Assembly: GCA_030834695.1 (NCBI GenBank)
Contig: JAUQXK010000145.1
Coordinates: 1 to 64,000 of the forward strand
Length of the DNA: 64,000 bases
Reading direction: 5' to 3'
DNA from: Desulfobacterales bacterium
Lineage (GTDB): Bacteria; Desulfobacterota; Desulfobacteria; Desulfobacterales; SpSt-501
A program made the translations under genes and the position numbers. Below the pieces are notes generated by a model that had not been told where the DNA came from, searched no databases, and saw nothing but the letters and a program-made list of their open reading frames with translations. Below, one piece after another: positions 41,200-50,162 of this stretch (the first letter of the stretch is position 1; the number at the start of each line of letters is the position of its first letter).

Positions 41200-42069
41200 C
41201 TATTGCGGTTGGTGGATATCCCGGTGAATCAGCTCGACTCGATTGCGGCCTGCGGCGATATGGTCGTAAAAGACTCGGGCCATCACGACCGATCGATGCC
41301 GGCCCCCGGTGCAGCCGACAGCAATGCTGAGTTGGGTCTTGCCTTCTTTTTCGTACAACGGAAGCAAAAAATCGATCAGGTCGGTGTACTTTGCGATCAG
41401 CGCCGCCGCATCGGGCGTTTTCAGAACAAACTCTCGAATCTCGGTATCCTCCCCGTCCAACGCTTTCAACTCCGGAACAAAAAAGGGGTTCATCAGGAAG
41501 CGTACATCGACCACCAAGTCGGCTTCCGGCGGCAGGCCGTACTTGAAACCGAACGAAATGACGTGCACCTGCAGGGGTTCCAATGCGCGCTGCTCGGCCA
41601 CGATGCCGACCACCTTCTGTTTGAGTTCATGGACGTTGAAAGGGGTGGAGTCAATCACATGGTCGGCGGCGGCACGAAGGGCCCGGAGCAGCTGCCGTTC
41701 GAGACGGATCCCCGCCAGGAGGCCCTGGCCCCTGGCCAGCGGATGCTGGCGGCGCGTGGCGCTGAAACGTTGGACCAGCACCTGCTCGCCGGCTTCCAGG
41801 AACATGAGTTCGAATCGAAACCCCTGTGCCCGCATGGCCGTCATGACCCGGTCGTAACTGGCAATGAACCCCTTCTCCCGCAGGTCCATGCCGAACGCGA
41901 TGCCGGCGGCCTCCGATCCGTTGGGGGACGGCAGTTCCATGAAGCTCGGCAACAGTGCCACCGGCATGTTGTCGACGCAGAAGAAGCCGGCGTCCTCCAA
42001 TGCCGCGAGAGCGGTACTTTTTCCGGAGCCCGACAGCCCGGTGACGATGAGAAGGGGTAGATGGTCCAC
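41200..42069 (-). CDS. rapZ: RNase adapter RapZ / nucleotide-binding protein
   Basis: RapZ-family P-loop proteins guide small-RNA decay in E. coli and in other groups act as nucleotide- or UDP-GlcNAc-linked regulators. The 289-residue protein has Walker A in VTGLSGSGKST, the DLREKGF region, and the C-terminal domain with VGCTGGRHRSVVMA. Start is GTG (42069) giving MDHLPLL; the Shine-Dalgarno sequence is weak. Its place after rpoN-hpf-ptsN is the classic rpoN cluster. The E. coli targets GlmY, GlmZ are not expected here, so the exact role is unclear. Confidence 0.95.
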   Translation of the reverse strand: MDHLPLLIVTGLSGSGKSTALAALEDAGFFCVDNMPVALLPSFMELPSPNGSEAAGIAFGMDLREKGFIASYDRVMTAMRAQGFRFELMFLEAGEQVLVQRFSATRRQHPLARGQGLLAGIRLERQLLRALRAAADHVIDSTPFNVHELKQKVVGIVAEQRALEPLQVHVISFGFKYGLPPEADLVVDVRFLMNPFFVPELKALDGEDTEIREFVLKTPDAAALIAKYTDLIDFLLPLYEKEGKTQLSIAVGCTGGRHRSVVMARVFYDHIAAGRNRVELIHRDIHQPQ

Positions 42070-42091
42070 GTCCGGTCGCCGCAGGTGACGA

Positions 42092-42556
42092 TTAAAACTC
42101 CTCGTCCTCCTCCTTGATGACGCCGTAGATCTGCTCTCGGCTGGTAGCCTGCAGCAGCCGCTCCTTGAACGGTTCGTTCTTAAGGATTCGTGAAATGCGG
42201 GCCAGCAGCTTCAGGTGGAGGCCGGTGGAGTTCTCCGGGGTGACGAGCAGAAAAAAAAGACGCGTCGGCGCGCCGTCCAGCGATTCGAAATCCACCCCCT
42301 TTCGACTCAGGCCGAACCCGATCATCAGCTGGTCCAAATTCGGGAGTTTGCCGTGTGGGATGCCGATGCCTCCGCCGATGCCGGTGCTGCCCAGGCGTTC
42401 CCGCTCCAGCAGGACCCGAACCAGTGCGGCCGGGTCAACCTGGGCCAACTGCGCAACGGGTGCGGATAGCTCTTCGAGCACCTCCTTCTTGGTTTGAGAT
42501 TTTAACTCCGGAAGGATGGCTTCCGGTTGCAGCACATCGAGGATTTTCATGGTCAT
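42092..42556 (-). CDS. ptsN: PTS nitrogen-regulatory EIIA (PtsN)
   Basis: A 154-residue EIIA(Ntr) of the fructose/mannitol EIIA fold, acting in the nitrogen PTS to regulate potassium, nitrogen and sigma-54-linked processes. The phosphorylated histidine is in GIGIPHGKLPN (about residue 68). LFFLLVTPENS and HLKLLARISRIL are family strands. It follows hpf within the rpoN cluster by 72 bases. Confidence 0.94.
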   Translation of the reverse strand: MTMKILDVLQPEAILPELKSQTKKEVLEELSAPVAQLAQVDPAALVRVLLERERLGSTGIGGGIGIPHGKLPNLDQLMIGFGLSRKGVDFESLDGAPTRLFFLLVTPENSTGLHLKLLARISRILKNEPFKERLLQATSREQIYGVIKEEDEEF

Positions 42557-42628
42557 TTCGCCTGCAACGCACCGGTTGCCAGAGATGAGTGCCTTTAACC
42601 GAGCGGCGGCCGCAGCAACCGCGACCGT

Positions 42629-43162
42629 TCAGCTTCGGGGTTGAATGAGACCGTAATGCCCGTCCTTGCGGCGATAGAGTACATTGATCTGCGAGGATCG
42701 GGCGTTGGTAAACACCAGAAACCCCTGATCGGTCAAATCCATTTGCAGCACCGCTTCCTCGATGTCCATCGGCTTATAGTCGATGCTTTCGACCTTGATT
42801 TGCGGGGCGGGGTCTTCCTCCGTCATCCGAGACCCCTCTTCACGGATGGTCCGGGTTTGGCCCTTGGCACTGGAGCGACGTTCACGGATTTTCTGTTTGC
42901 TGCGTTTGAGTTGCTTTTCAAGTTTGTCGAGCACCATGTCGATAGCCGAGTACATGTCACCGGTTTCATCTTTACCGTTGATATTGATTCGGTCGCCGGT
43001 GATGTTGACCTCGGCGATGTGCCGGTGTTTTTCGACGATCAACACGACGCCGGCCTCTGCCGGGTTGTCGAGCAGTTTGTCGAACCGGTTCAGCTTCTCG
43101 GTCACGTACGACTTAAGATGTTCGGAGGGATCCAGATTCTTGAAGGTCACCGATGTCTGCAT
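42629..43162 (-). CDS. hpf: ribosome hibernation promoting factor, long form
   Basis: A 177-residue long-type HPF that dimerises ribosomes in stationary phase. The N-terminal domain (1-100, VTFKNLDPSEHLKSYVTEKL) binds the decoding region. The C-terminal dimerisation domain (about 120-177) shows KVESIDYKPMDIEEAVLQMDL and ends in FRRKDG-like YRRKDGHYGLIQP. AAGGAGG lies eight bases before the start and right after the rpoN stop, so the genes are coupled. Confidence 0.95.
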   Translation of the reverse strand: MQTSVTFKNLDPSEHLKSYVTEKLNRFDKLLDNPAEAGVVLIVEKHRHIAEVNITGDRININGKDETGDMYSAIDMVLDKLEKQLKRSKQKIRERRSSAKGQTRTIREEGSRMTEEDPAPQIKVESIDYKPMDIEEAVLQMDLTDQGFLVFTNARSSQINVLYRRKDGHYGLIQPRS

Positions 43163-43175
43163 AGAGAAGACCTCC

Positions 43176-44621
43176 TTAAATTTCCTTGCGCTTGTTGGAG
43201 GGTAGCACCCTCATCATTTCACGGTATTTGGCGACGGTTCGGCGAGCAATTTGGATGTTTTCGCGTTTAAGCATCTGGGCGATCTTGTCGTCGCTGTGGG
43301 GTCGCTTGGGGTCCTCGGCCGCAATCAACTGCCGGATTTTTTCCATGACGCTGGCGGACGCGATGGCGCCGCCCTCATCGCGTTTGATCGAACTGTTGAA
43401 GAAATACTTCAGCTCAAAAATACCCTGTGGCGTATACGCATATTTGTTGGTGGTGACACGGCTGATCGTGGATTCGTGCATGCCGATATCCTGGGCAACG
43501 TCTCTCAGAACCATCGGTTTCAGGTGGGCAATGCCGTTTTCAAAAAACTCGCGCTGATAGCGCAGGATGCTCTCCATGACGCGGTAGATTGTCTTCTGGC
43601 GCTGGTGGATGCTTTTGATCAACCAGGCGGCCGAGCGCACCCGATCCTGAATGTAATCCTCGGCCTCTCCGCCGACGCGCCGGCCGCGGCCTACGGAACG
43701 TCTGAAAAGCGAGTTCACACGCAGCTTGGGCATGCCGTCGTCGTTCAGCACAATGGCGAAATCGTTTTCCATCTTGTAGACGTAGATGTCGGGAATGATA
43801 TACTGCGGATTGTCGTCGCTGAACTGCCTTCCCGGCCGCGGCTCCATGGCCCTGATGATGGCCACGGCCGACACGACCTCCTCCATGCTGATCTTAAGCG
43901 CTTTGCAAACGGCCTTGTAATTCTTCTTCTCCAGGTTGGGCAGATGCTCGGAGATAATGTCGGTGATGATCGAGCGGTCAAACCCCAGATAGCGGGCCTG
44001 GATCAGCAAGCACTCTCTCAGATCTCGCGCGCACACTCCGATCGGGTCAAACGTCTGCAACAGAGACAGGATTGCAGCAACCCGCTCGGGCTCAGCGGCG
44101 CCGGTCGATGCGATTTCCTCCACCGACACCTGGAGATAGCCATCCTTGTTCAGGTTTCCGATGATCAGGCTGGCAATGCCTTCGTCCTCGCGACTCGGCT
44201 TGGTCATGAGGAACTGCCACAGCAGGTGGTCGTTCAGGGACTCCTTGCGCGTGATGAACGCCTCATACTTGGGCGCTTCACGATCCTCGGTTTCCACCGG
44301 CACGCGCGAGGGGGTGCTGAAATCATCCAGAAAGCCGCTCCAGTCGAATTCCTCGCGGCCCTTGCTGTCTGCGGCGGCGACCTCCGGGGAGGCCTGGGTT
44401 TCATTCAGCGACGTTTCCCCCTCTGCAAAGGATTCTCCGGTCGGATCTTCTCCCGGACCCTCGGCCACTTCTTCCAAAGCGGGGTTTTCTTCCAGCTCGC
44501 GGTGGATGGTGTCCATCAGCTCAAGGCGGGAGAGCTGCAGTAGCTTGATCGCCATCTGCAACTGCGGCGTCATGATCAGCTGCTGGGTGAGCTTCAGCTG
44601 TTGTCTTAGTTCCAGCGCCAT
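43176..44621 (-). CDS. rpoN: RNA polymerase sigma-54 factor
   Basis: RpoN recognises -24/-12 promoters and needs AAA+ activators. The 481-residue protein begins with the glutamine-rich region I (ALELRQQLKLTQQLIMTPQLQMAIKLLQLS), has an acidic region II with ENPALEE, and ends with the RpoN box ARRTVAKYREMM preceded by the helix-turn-helix DVAQDIGMHESTISRVT. The start at 44621 fits region I; the open frame upstream to 44678 overlaps lptB. One base separates its ATG from the lptB stop (TGACATG), so translation is coupled. Confidence 0.97.
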   Translation of the reverse strand: MALELRQQLKLTQQLIMTPQLQMAIKLLQLSRLELMDTIHRELEENPALEEVAEGPGEDPTGESFAEGETSLNETQASPEVAAADSKGREEFDWSGFLDDFSTPSRVPVETEDREAPKYEAFITRKESLNDHLLWQFLMTKPSREDEGIASLIIGNLNKDGYLQVSVEEIASTGAAEPERVAAILSLLQTFDPIGVCARDLRECLLIQARYLGFDRSIITDIISEHLPNLEKKNYKAVCKALKISMEEVVSAVAIIRAMEPRPGRQFSDDNPQYIIPDIYVYKMENDFAIVLNDDGMPKLRVNSLFRRSVGRGRRVGGEAEDYIQDRVRSAAWLIKSIHQRQKTIYRVMESILRYQREFFENGIAHLKPMVLRDVAQDIGMHESTISRVTTNKYAYTPQGIFELKYFFNSSIKRDEGGAIASASVMEKIRQLIAAEDPKRPHSDDKIAQMLKRENIQIARRTVAKYREMMRVLPSNKRKEI

Positions 44622-44622
44622 G

Positions 44623-45345
44623 TCAGAGCCTGAAGTCGTCTCCCAGATAGGAACGGCAAACCGCTTCGCTGCATACAATGGACTGCGGTGTGCCGGATTC
44701 GATCACCTTCCCGTCAACCATGATATACGCCTTGTCGCAGACGCCCAGCGTCTCGCGCACATTGTGATCCGAAATCAGTATTCCGATCCCCCTTTGTTTG
44801 AGGTGGCCGATGATCGCCTTGATATCGGCCACCGCCAGAGGGTCGATCCCTGCAAACGGCTCATCCAGAAGCATGAACGCCGGGTTGGTCGACAGCGCTC
44901 GGGTTATTTCCAAACGCCGCTTTTCACCACCGGAAAGCACGTTGGCCATCTGGTCGGACAGGTGGCGGATGCCCAGTTCCTCCAAGAGTTGATCCGCGCG
45001 CTGGTACCGTTCCTCCCGCGATAACGGCTGGAGCTCCAGAATGGCCAAAATGTTCTTGCGAACCGATAGCTTGCGGAAGACCGAGGTTTCCTGCGGCAGG
45101 TATCCCACGCCGCGCCGGGCACGAACGTGCATAGGGTAGCCTGTGATATCTTCCTCGTCAAGGAATATGTGCCCTCCATCCGGCTTGACCAAGCCGATGG
45201 CCATATAAAAAGTCGTCGTCTTTCCGGCACCGTTCGGTCCCAGCAATCCGGCGACCTCGCCGCTGTTTACATCGAGGCTGACGCCGTTGACGACTTGGCG
45301 GCCGCCATAGGTCTTAATCAGATCCACGGTACGCAGGACGGTCAT
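44623..45345 (-). CDS. lptB: LPS export ABC transporter ATP-binding protein LptB
   Basis: LptB powers lipopolysaccharide extraction by LptFG. The 240-residue ATPase has Walker A GPNGAGKTT, the Q-loop YLPQETSVF typical of LptB, signature LSGGEKRR, Walker B FMLLDEPFAG, and the H-loop ISDHNVRET. The start at 45345 has GGAAGGG upstream; the frame is open to 45444 without similarity. Gene order lptA-lptB-rpoN is conserved widely. Confidence 0.97.
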   Translation of the reverse strand: MTVLRTVDLIKTYGGRQVVNGVSLDVNSGEVAGLLGPNGAGKTTTFYMAIGLVKPDGGHIFLDEEDITGYPMHVRARRGVGYLPQETSVFRKLSVRKNILAILELQPLSREERYQRADQLLEELGIRHLSDQMANVLSGGEKRRLEITRALSTNPAFMLLDEPFAGIDPLAVADIKAIIGHLKQRGIGILISDHNVRETLGVCDKAYIMVDGKVIESGTPQSIVCSEAVCRSYLGDDFRL

Positions 45346-45515
45346 TATCCCTTCCGAACCATCTGTGTCACCCAACGAAAACGTTCCCTCGCCTGCGACC
45401 GATTGAACCCCATCACGATCGGGTCGTCCTCTCGATTCCTTCAAGCAGTTATCTTAGTGGGTCTGTTGGAAAAATGCAACCATGCACCGGGCGGCCCTGA
45501 CCCGGCCTCGGATGG

Positions 45516-46085
45516 TTACGGCCCGGCTCCCGGCAAGAAGATGACCCGGACCCGCGCGGCGGACAGCCGGTCAGGTGCCTGGGTTGAGCCGCGTCGCGGC
45601 GCAGCTGCCTGCCCGCCCGATGGCGAGACTTCGGCAGCGGGCGATGGGTCCAGCCAGATCCCCCCGGTATCGGGCTCATAAACCGCCTGCTCGGCGTCGG
45701 CCGTCAGCGTGTCGGTCTGGATCCGCACGCTGCCTCGGGCCGTCATGCGGGAGATTTCCTTGGCGGAGATCGTTCCGGCAATCCGATTCTGGCCGATGGA
45801 ACCTTGCTGAAACTGGATCGTCAGGCGGTCGGCGGTGATCGTGTATCCGTCGCCGTCCACACGCACCGCGCCGCTGAATTCAGCCGTGTCGGCTTCCATT
45901 TCAGCCACCAGCTGCTCGGACTGGATGCGCACCGGATTTTTGAGCCCGGCTTCGGCCGGGCTCCCGGGGTCCGACGCCCCACCGGAGATCGCCGCCCACC
46001 AGAACGCAGCAAGCGTGGCCCCGGCGAGCCGGACAGCAGCGAATCGCTTAGGGCGTTTCGTTTGGAACCAACGTTCCGCGGACAT
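45516..46085 (-). CDS. lptA: LPS transport periplasmic protein LptA
   Basis: A 189-residue OstA-like protein that bridges LptC and LptD for lipopolysaccharide transport. An N-terminal signal segment (VRLAGATLAAFWWAAISGG) is followed by the beta-jellyroll repeat with typical strands: PVRIQSEQLVAEMEADTAEF, GAVRVDGDGYTITADRLTIQF, EISRMTARGSVRIQTDTLTA. AGAGG precedes the ATG, which lies 38 bases inside lptC. A C-terminal tail rich in proline and serine (PSPAAEVSPSGGQ) is unusual. The gap to lptB is 170 bases. Confidence 0.85.
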   Translation of the reverse strand: MSAERWFQTKRPKRFAAVRLAGATLAAFWWAAISGGASDPGSPAEAGLKNPVRIQSEQLVAEMEADTAEFSGAVRVDGDGYTITADRLTIQFQQGSIGQNRIAGTISAKEISRMTARGSVRIQTDTLTADAEQAVYEPDTGGIWLDPSPAAEVSPSGGQAAAPRRGSTQAPDRLSAARVRVIFLPGAGP

Positions 46086-46632
46086 GGCCTCTCATCACCA
46101 GGCGGTTGGCTTTCAGGTCCATCGTCAAGGAGTCCGCCGTCAAGTCACCGGCTTGTCCATTGATCTTCACCGGGTCATCGGATGCAATGAGCCGGGATTC
46201 ATGCGAATAGGTCATTTTCTCGGTCTCCAATCGATAGGCGTCGTTGTAAATCACGACGTTTCCATGCGCCTCCATGTCGTGGGAGTCCGTCATCACCGTT
46301 CCGTGGCGGGCGGTGAGATACACCTTCTGATCGTCGCGGGTGAAAAACGTAACGAAAAGGTCGGTCAGCAGCACCTTTTTCTCCGCCAGGCGATACTGTC
46401 CCGTGGCGGCATCCAGGCTCCATTCGGTACGCCCATCCCGGGTGGCCGACTGGTGAACGCGCTCAACTACCACCATTTCCAACCCGGTGTTGGAGGACAC
46501 CGCCAGCTCCGGCAACGGAGAAAGCCGGCGATACCCCCAATAAGCCGCTGCCGCGATGCCGACCGCCACGAAAAATACGATCAGGACAATCGGTTTCAAG
46601 AATCGTTGGGAGATGTGCAGGGATCCCGTCAT
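46048..46632 (-). CDS. lptC: LPS export system protein LptC
   Basis: A 194-residue bitopic inner-membrane protein that receives lipopolysaccharide from LptBFG and passes it to LptA. One membrane helix is seen (LKPIVLIVFFVAVGIAAAAYW), then the periplasmic jellyroll with GQYRLAEKKVLLTDLFVTFF and SHDMEAHGNVVIYND. ATG 46632 is preferred; a TTG-initiated frame from 46695 would add 21 residues. It is the first gene seen in this operon; the region up to the divergent peptidase gene (about 160 bases) should hold its promoter. Confidence 0.82.
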   Translation of the reverse strand: MTGSLHISQRFLKPIVLIVFFVAVGIAAAAYWGYRRLSPLPELAVSSNTGLEMVVVERVHQSATRDGRTEWSLDAATGQYRLAEKKVLLTDLFVTFFTRDDQKVYLTARHGTVMTDSHDMEAHGNVVIYNDAYRLETEKMTYSHESRLIASDDPVKINGQAGDLTADSLTMDLKANRLVMRGHVRGTLVPNETP

Positions 46633-46790
46633 GCTGCCCGTGAACTCATTTTGCTCCGCTTCGGGAGCGACCTCGAATCTACAAAGATGAATCAATGGGG
46701 GAGCAACTACCTTCCATGCTTAGAAAAGTCAAGCGCAGTTGACTATCATTCGGCGGCTTGGTAATAAGAAATGTTTATTTTTCAGCCCAT

Positions 46791-48212
46791 ATGGATCGAA
46801 GGATGGCAGGCGTGGAAAAGGCGCGAAAGATGGGAGGAAACTGGTTGTTGCGTTTGGCGGCCACCATCGGTTTGGCTCTGGCGGTCGTCATCGTCTGGTG
46901 GGTCGCCCTGCGGCTGGAGGGGGAGCCTCCGCTGGTCCAATGGGAAGTGAAATCGCCTCTCTATTTGGGTAAATCAGCAGAATTGCCGTTGACGGTGGCC
47001 GATCCCAAAAGCGGCCTGCGCCGGCTTCATGTCGTGCTGAGCAAAGACGGCAAGGACCTTGTGCTGGCCGACATCGCGTTTCCCACCTCCGGTGTGCTGG
47101 GGCTGGAAAAAACGCGGCGGGAAACGACCCGCATAAAAATCGATCCGGGCGCCATGGGGCTTACCGACGGCAAAGCGTCACTGCGGATGGCTCTTTGGGA
47201 CCATTCGTGGCGCAACTGGTGGCACGGCAATCTCACCGACCTGCAAACGGAAGTCGTCATCGATACGCGTCCGCCGGCGATCGAAAACCTGACCCCGCAG
47301 AATTATGTCAATCAGGGCGGGGCCGGGCTGGCGATCTACCGGCTCTCCGAATCCTGCCCGACCAGCGGGGTGCGGGCGGGCGGCCACTTTTTCCCGGGTT
47401 TCAGCGGCTATTACCCTGACAAGGCCGTCCATATCGCCTTTTTCGGCATGAGCCATCTGCAGGGGTCGGGCGCCGAGATCGTGCTGGAGGCCCAGGATGC
47501 GGCTGGAAACAGCAGCCGCACGCGGTGGCCTTATCATTTCCGCAAAAAAGCATTCAAAAAAGACGCCCTCCAGGTCAGCGACGGTTTTATCAACCAAATA
47601 TTGCCGGAGTTTCAGGCGTTGCTGCCTGCCAGGCCGAACGCATCCTTGAAGGATCGGTTTCTTTTCATCAATCGCGACCTGCGCCAGGCGAACTATGAGC
47701 AGATCGTCGCGGCCATCGGCAAGACCGAAAACGCCATGCTCTGGAAGGGGCCGTTTCTGAGGCTTCCCAATTCCGCGCCGCGCGCCGGATTTGCCGATCA
47801 CCGCACCTATCTCTACGAGGGGAAGGAAATCGATCAGCAGGATCACCTGGGCGTAGACCTGGCCTCGCTCGCCCGCTCGCCGGTTCCAGCGGCCAACAGC
47901 GGGTTGGTGGCCTTCACCGGGTTCATCGGCATTTACGGTCAGACGGTCATCGTGGACCACGGGTTCGGCCTTTTCAGCATGTATTCCCACCTGAGCCAGA
48001 TCGCGGTGAAGGCGGGCGAACGTGTGGCCAAAGAGGCGATTCTCGGCCACACCGGCAGCACCGGGCTGGCCGCCGGCGACCACCTGCATTTCAGCATCCT
48101 GGTTCATCACCTGTTCGTGGATCCCATCGAATGGTGGGACCCCCACTGGATCCAGGACAACGTGATGCTCAAGCTCGACTCCGTCAAAAGTACTTCTGGC
48201 CAGGCAGGATGA
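46791..48212 (+). CDS. M23-family peptidoglycan endopeptidase-like membrane protein
   Basis: A 473-residue protein with a short cytoplasmic tail, one membrane helix (LLRLAATIGLALAVVIVWWVAL), a 280-residue periplasmic beta-rich region, and a C-terminal LytM/M23 domain. The zinc ligands HLGVD and HLHF are present, as is the GQTVIVDHG strand, so it may be an active D,D- or glycyl endopeptidase or an amidase activator. The start is uncertain: ATG 46791 lacks a clear Shine-Dalgarno sequence, ATG 46803 and ATG 46830 are alternatives. It overlaps no neighbour and is coupled to the DUF39 gene (TGACATG). Confidence 0.85.
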   Translation: MDRRMAGVEKARKMGGNWLLRLAATIGLALAVVIVWWVALRLEGEPPLVQWEVKSPLYLGKSAELPLTVADPKSGLRRLHVVLSKDGKDLVLADIAFPTSGVLGLEKTRRETTRIKIDPGAMGLTDGKASLRMALWDHSWRNWWHGNLTDLQTEVVIDTRPPAIENLTPQNYVNQGGAGLAIYRLSESCPTSGVRAGGHFFPGFSGYYPDKAVHIAFFGMSHLQGSGAEIVLEAQDAAGNSSRTRWPYHFRKKAFKKDALQVSDGFINQILPEFQALLPARPNASLKDRFLFINRDLRQANYEQIVAAIGKTENAMLWKGPFLRLPNSAPRAGFADHRTYLYEGKEIDQQDHLGVDLASLARSPVPAANSGLVAFTGFIGIYGQTVIVDHGFGLFSMYSHLSQIAVKAGERVAKEAILGHTGSTGLAAGDHLHFSILVHHLFVDPIEWWDPHWIQDNVMLKLDSVKSTSGQAG

Positions 48213-48213
48213 C

Positions 48214-49383
48214 ATGAAGAAGCCCCGGATTACGAAAACCGTTCAGGAGATCAACGCCAGAATCCAATCCGGCGACGTCGTGGTCGTCACCGCCGAGGAG
48301 ATCATCGATATCGTGAAGACCGAGGGGCCGGCGGAAGCGGCCCGGCGCGTGGATGTGGTCACCACCGGCACCTTCGCGCCCATGTGCTCCTCAGGCGCAT
48401 TCATCAACTTCGGCCACTCGACGCCGCCGATCAAGGCCTCCCGGGTCTGGCTCAATCGGGTACCGGCCTATGCCGGGTTGGCTGCGGTCGATTGCTATAT
48501 CGGCGCGACCGAGCCGGCCGATGACGACCCGCTGAACAAAGTCTACCCCGGGGAGTTCCGCTACGGAGGCGGGCACGTCATCCAGGATCTGTTGGACGGC
48601 AGGCCGGTGCACCTGGTTGCCGAAGGTTACGGGACGGACTGTTACCCCAACCGCCGCGTGGAAAAAGAGCTCACCCTGCGCGCGCTGCCCCAGGCGACCC
48701 TGTGCAACCCCCGCAACGGGTATCAAAACTACAATTGCGCGGTGAACCTCTCGAACCGCACCGTATACACCTACATGGGAACGCTCAAACCGGGAGCCGG
48801 CAACGCCAATTATTGCTCCGCCGGCCAGCTGAGCCCGCTTTTCAACGATCCATATTATCGGACCATCGGGCTTGGAACCCGCATTTTTTTAGGCGGCGGG
48901 GTCGGGTATGTGACCTGGCACGGCACCCAGCACAACCCGGCGGTGAAGCGCACCGCCAAGGGAATTCCGGTTCGAGCGGCCGGAACCCTATGGGTGATGG
49001 GCGATTTGAAGCAGATGAACTCGAACGACCTGGTGGGCGTCGGCATTCAAGGCTACGGATGCTCGCTGGCGGTGGGGCTTGGAATCCCCATTCCGCTCCT
49101 CAGCGAGGAGATCGCCGCCTTCACCGCAATTTCGGACGACGAAATTTTCACCCAGATTGTCGATTACGGGCAGGACTATCCAACTGGAGCGGTCAAAAGC
49201 CTCGGGCAGGTGAGTTATGCGGAACTCAAGAGCGGCGTCATCCGCTTCCAGGGCAAATCGGTTCCGACCGTCCCGCTGTCCAGCATCATTAAAGCGCGTG
49301 AGATCGCCGAAACGTTGAAGAGCTGGATCCGGCAGGGCCGGTTCCTCTTGGGCGAACCCCAATTCACCTTGCCGGCCACGTGA
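48214..49383 (+). CDS. homocysteine biosynthesis protein (DUF39, MA1821-like)
   Basis: The family, studied in methanogens and proposed in sulfate reducers, makes homocysteine from aspartate semialdehyde and sulfide without O-acetyl- or O-succinylhomoserine. The 389-residue protein is a nearly pure DUF39 domain: KTVQEINARIQSGDVVVVTA, TTGTFAPMCSSGAFINFGHS, and GGGVGYVTWHGTQHNP. The candidate nucleophile cysteine is in APMCSSG or YGCSLAVG. The partner NIL-ferredoxin protein (MA1822-like) is not visible here. AGGATG precedes the ATG. Its stop overlaps the thpR start (GTGA). Confidence 0.9.
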   Translation: MKKPRITKTVQEINARIQSGDVVVVTAEEIIDIVKTEGPAEAARRVDVVTTGTFAPMCSSGAFINFGHSTPPIKASRVWLNRVPAYAGLAAVDCYIGATEPADDDPLNKVYPGEFRYGGGHVIQDLLDGRPVHLVAEGYGTDCYPNRRVEKELTLRALPQATLCNPRNGYQNYNCAVNLSNRTVYTYMGTLKPGAGNANYCSAGQLSPLFNDPYYRTIGLGTRIFLGGGVGYVTWHGTQHNPAVKRTAKGIPVRAAGTLWVMGDLKQMNSNDLVGVGIQGYGCSLAVGLGIPIPLLSEEIAAFTAISDDEIFTQIVDYGQDYPTGAVKSLGQVSYAELKSGVIRFQGKSVPTVPLSSIIKAREIAETLKSWIRQGRFLLGEPQFTLPAT

Positions 49384-49973
49384 ACGTGAAACAGCGTGTG
49401 CCCGGCATCCTGCGCACCTTCGTGGCCGCGGAACTTCCGGCAGACCTTCTGAAGGCCCTCGCGGCCGTTCAAGCGGAACTCGGCCAGCGCGGGCTGCGGG
49501 CTCGTTGGACCCGCCCGGGGAGCCTGCATCTGACGCTGAAATTTCTGGGCGATATTTCAGCGGATCGGGTGCCAATCGTGGCGGCGGCCCTGCGCACCGC
49601 GGCGGCCGAACACGACGCCTTCAAGCTCACGGCCGCGGGCGTCGGCGTGTTTCCGGGACTGCGACGGCCGCGGGTCCTCTGGGCCGGGCTCTCAGGGGCC
49701 ACCGCTGCATTGGAGCGGCTGCAGCGGGGGTTGGACGACCAACTCCATGCCGCGGGATTCCCGCGCGAGGCGCGTGATTTTCACGGGCACCTGACACTCG
49801 GACGCTTTGGGGAGACGCCGGGCGGCGAGGTCGCCGAGGTATTGCCCGCCTATGCAGCGAAGTGCTTCGGGAGCTTTGAGGTACGGGAGGTGGTCTTGTT
49901 CCAGAGCGATCTGCAGCCCCGGGGGGCGGTGTACACGGAACTGGCCAGGGCCCCCTTGATGGGAGTAATATAG
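49380..49973 (+). CDS. thpR: RNA 2',3'-cyclic phosphodiesterase
   Basis: A 197-residue 2H phosphoesterase that opens 2',3'-cyclic phosphate ends of RNA (formerly 2'-5' RNA ligase). Both catalytic HxTx motifs are present: SLHLTLKFLGD near residue 45 and HGHLTLGRF near residue 137. The GTG start overlaps the DUF39 stop by three bases. A second GTG two codons later is an alternative. Cellular role in this organism is unknown. Confidence 0.9.
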   Translation: MNVKQRVPGILRTFVAAELPADLLKALAAVQAELGQRGLRARWTRPGSLHLTLKFLGDISADRVPIVAAALRTAAAEHDAFKLTAAGVGVFPGLRRPRVLWAGLSGATAALERLQRGLDDQLHAAGFPREARDFHGHLTLGRFGETPGGEVAEVLPAYAAKCFGSFEVREVVLFQSDLQPRGAVYTELARAPLMGVI

Positions 49974-50040
49974 GCTCGGCACGGGGTGGGACGATCCGGG
50001 GTTGATTCCGAATTTGCTGCGCCATCTGCCATTAGGGAAT

Positions 50041-50068
50041 CCGGATTGCCTTTCTATTGCACCGGATT
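50041..50068 (+). promoter_or_regulatory. tandem CCGGATT sites upstream of recA
   Basis: CCGGATT occurs at 50041-50047 and again at 50062-50068, a 21-base period that puts the two on the same DNA face. They lie 95-122 bases before recA, where a promoter or SOS operator is expected. The usual E. coli LexA box is absent. Weak -35 and -10 boxes (TTGCCT, TCAAAT) overlap the pair. Confidence 0.3.
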
Positions 50069-50162
50069 TCAAATCGATAGGACTTAAGACGGTATTCATG
50101 CGCACCGCGCCGGGAGGGGATGAGAATTGAACAACGCCAAGGGCAGGAAAAAGGAGGAGTCT

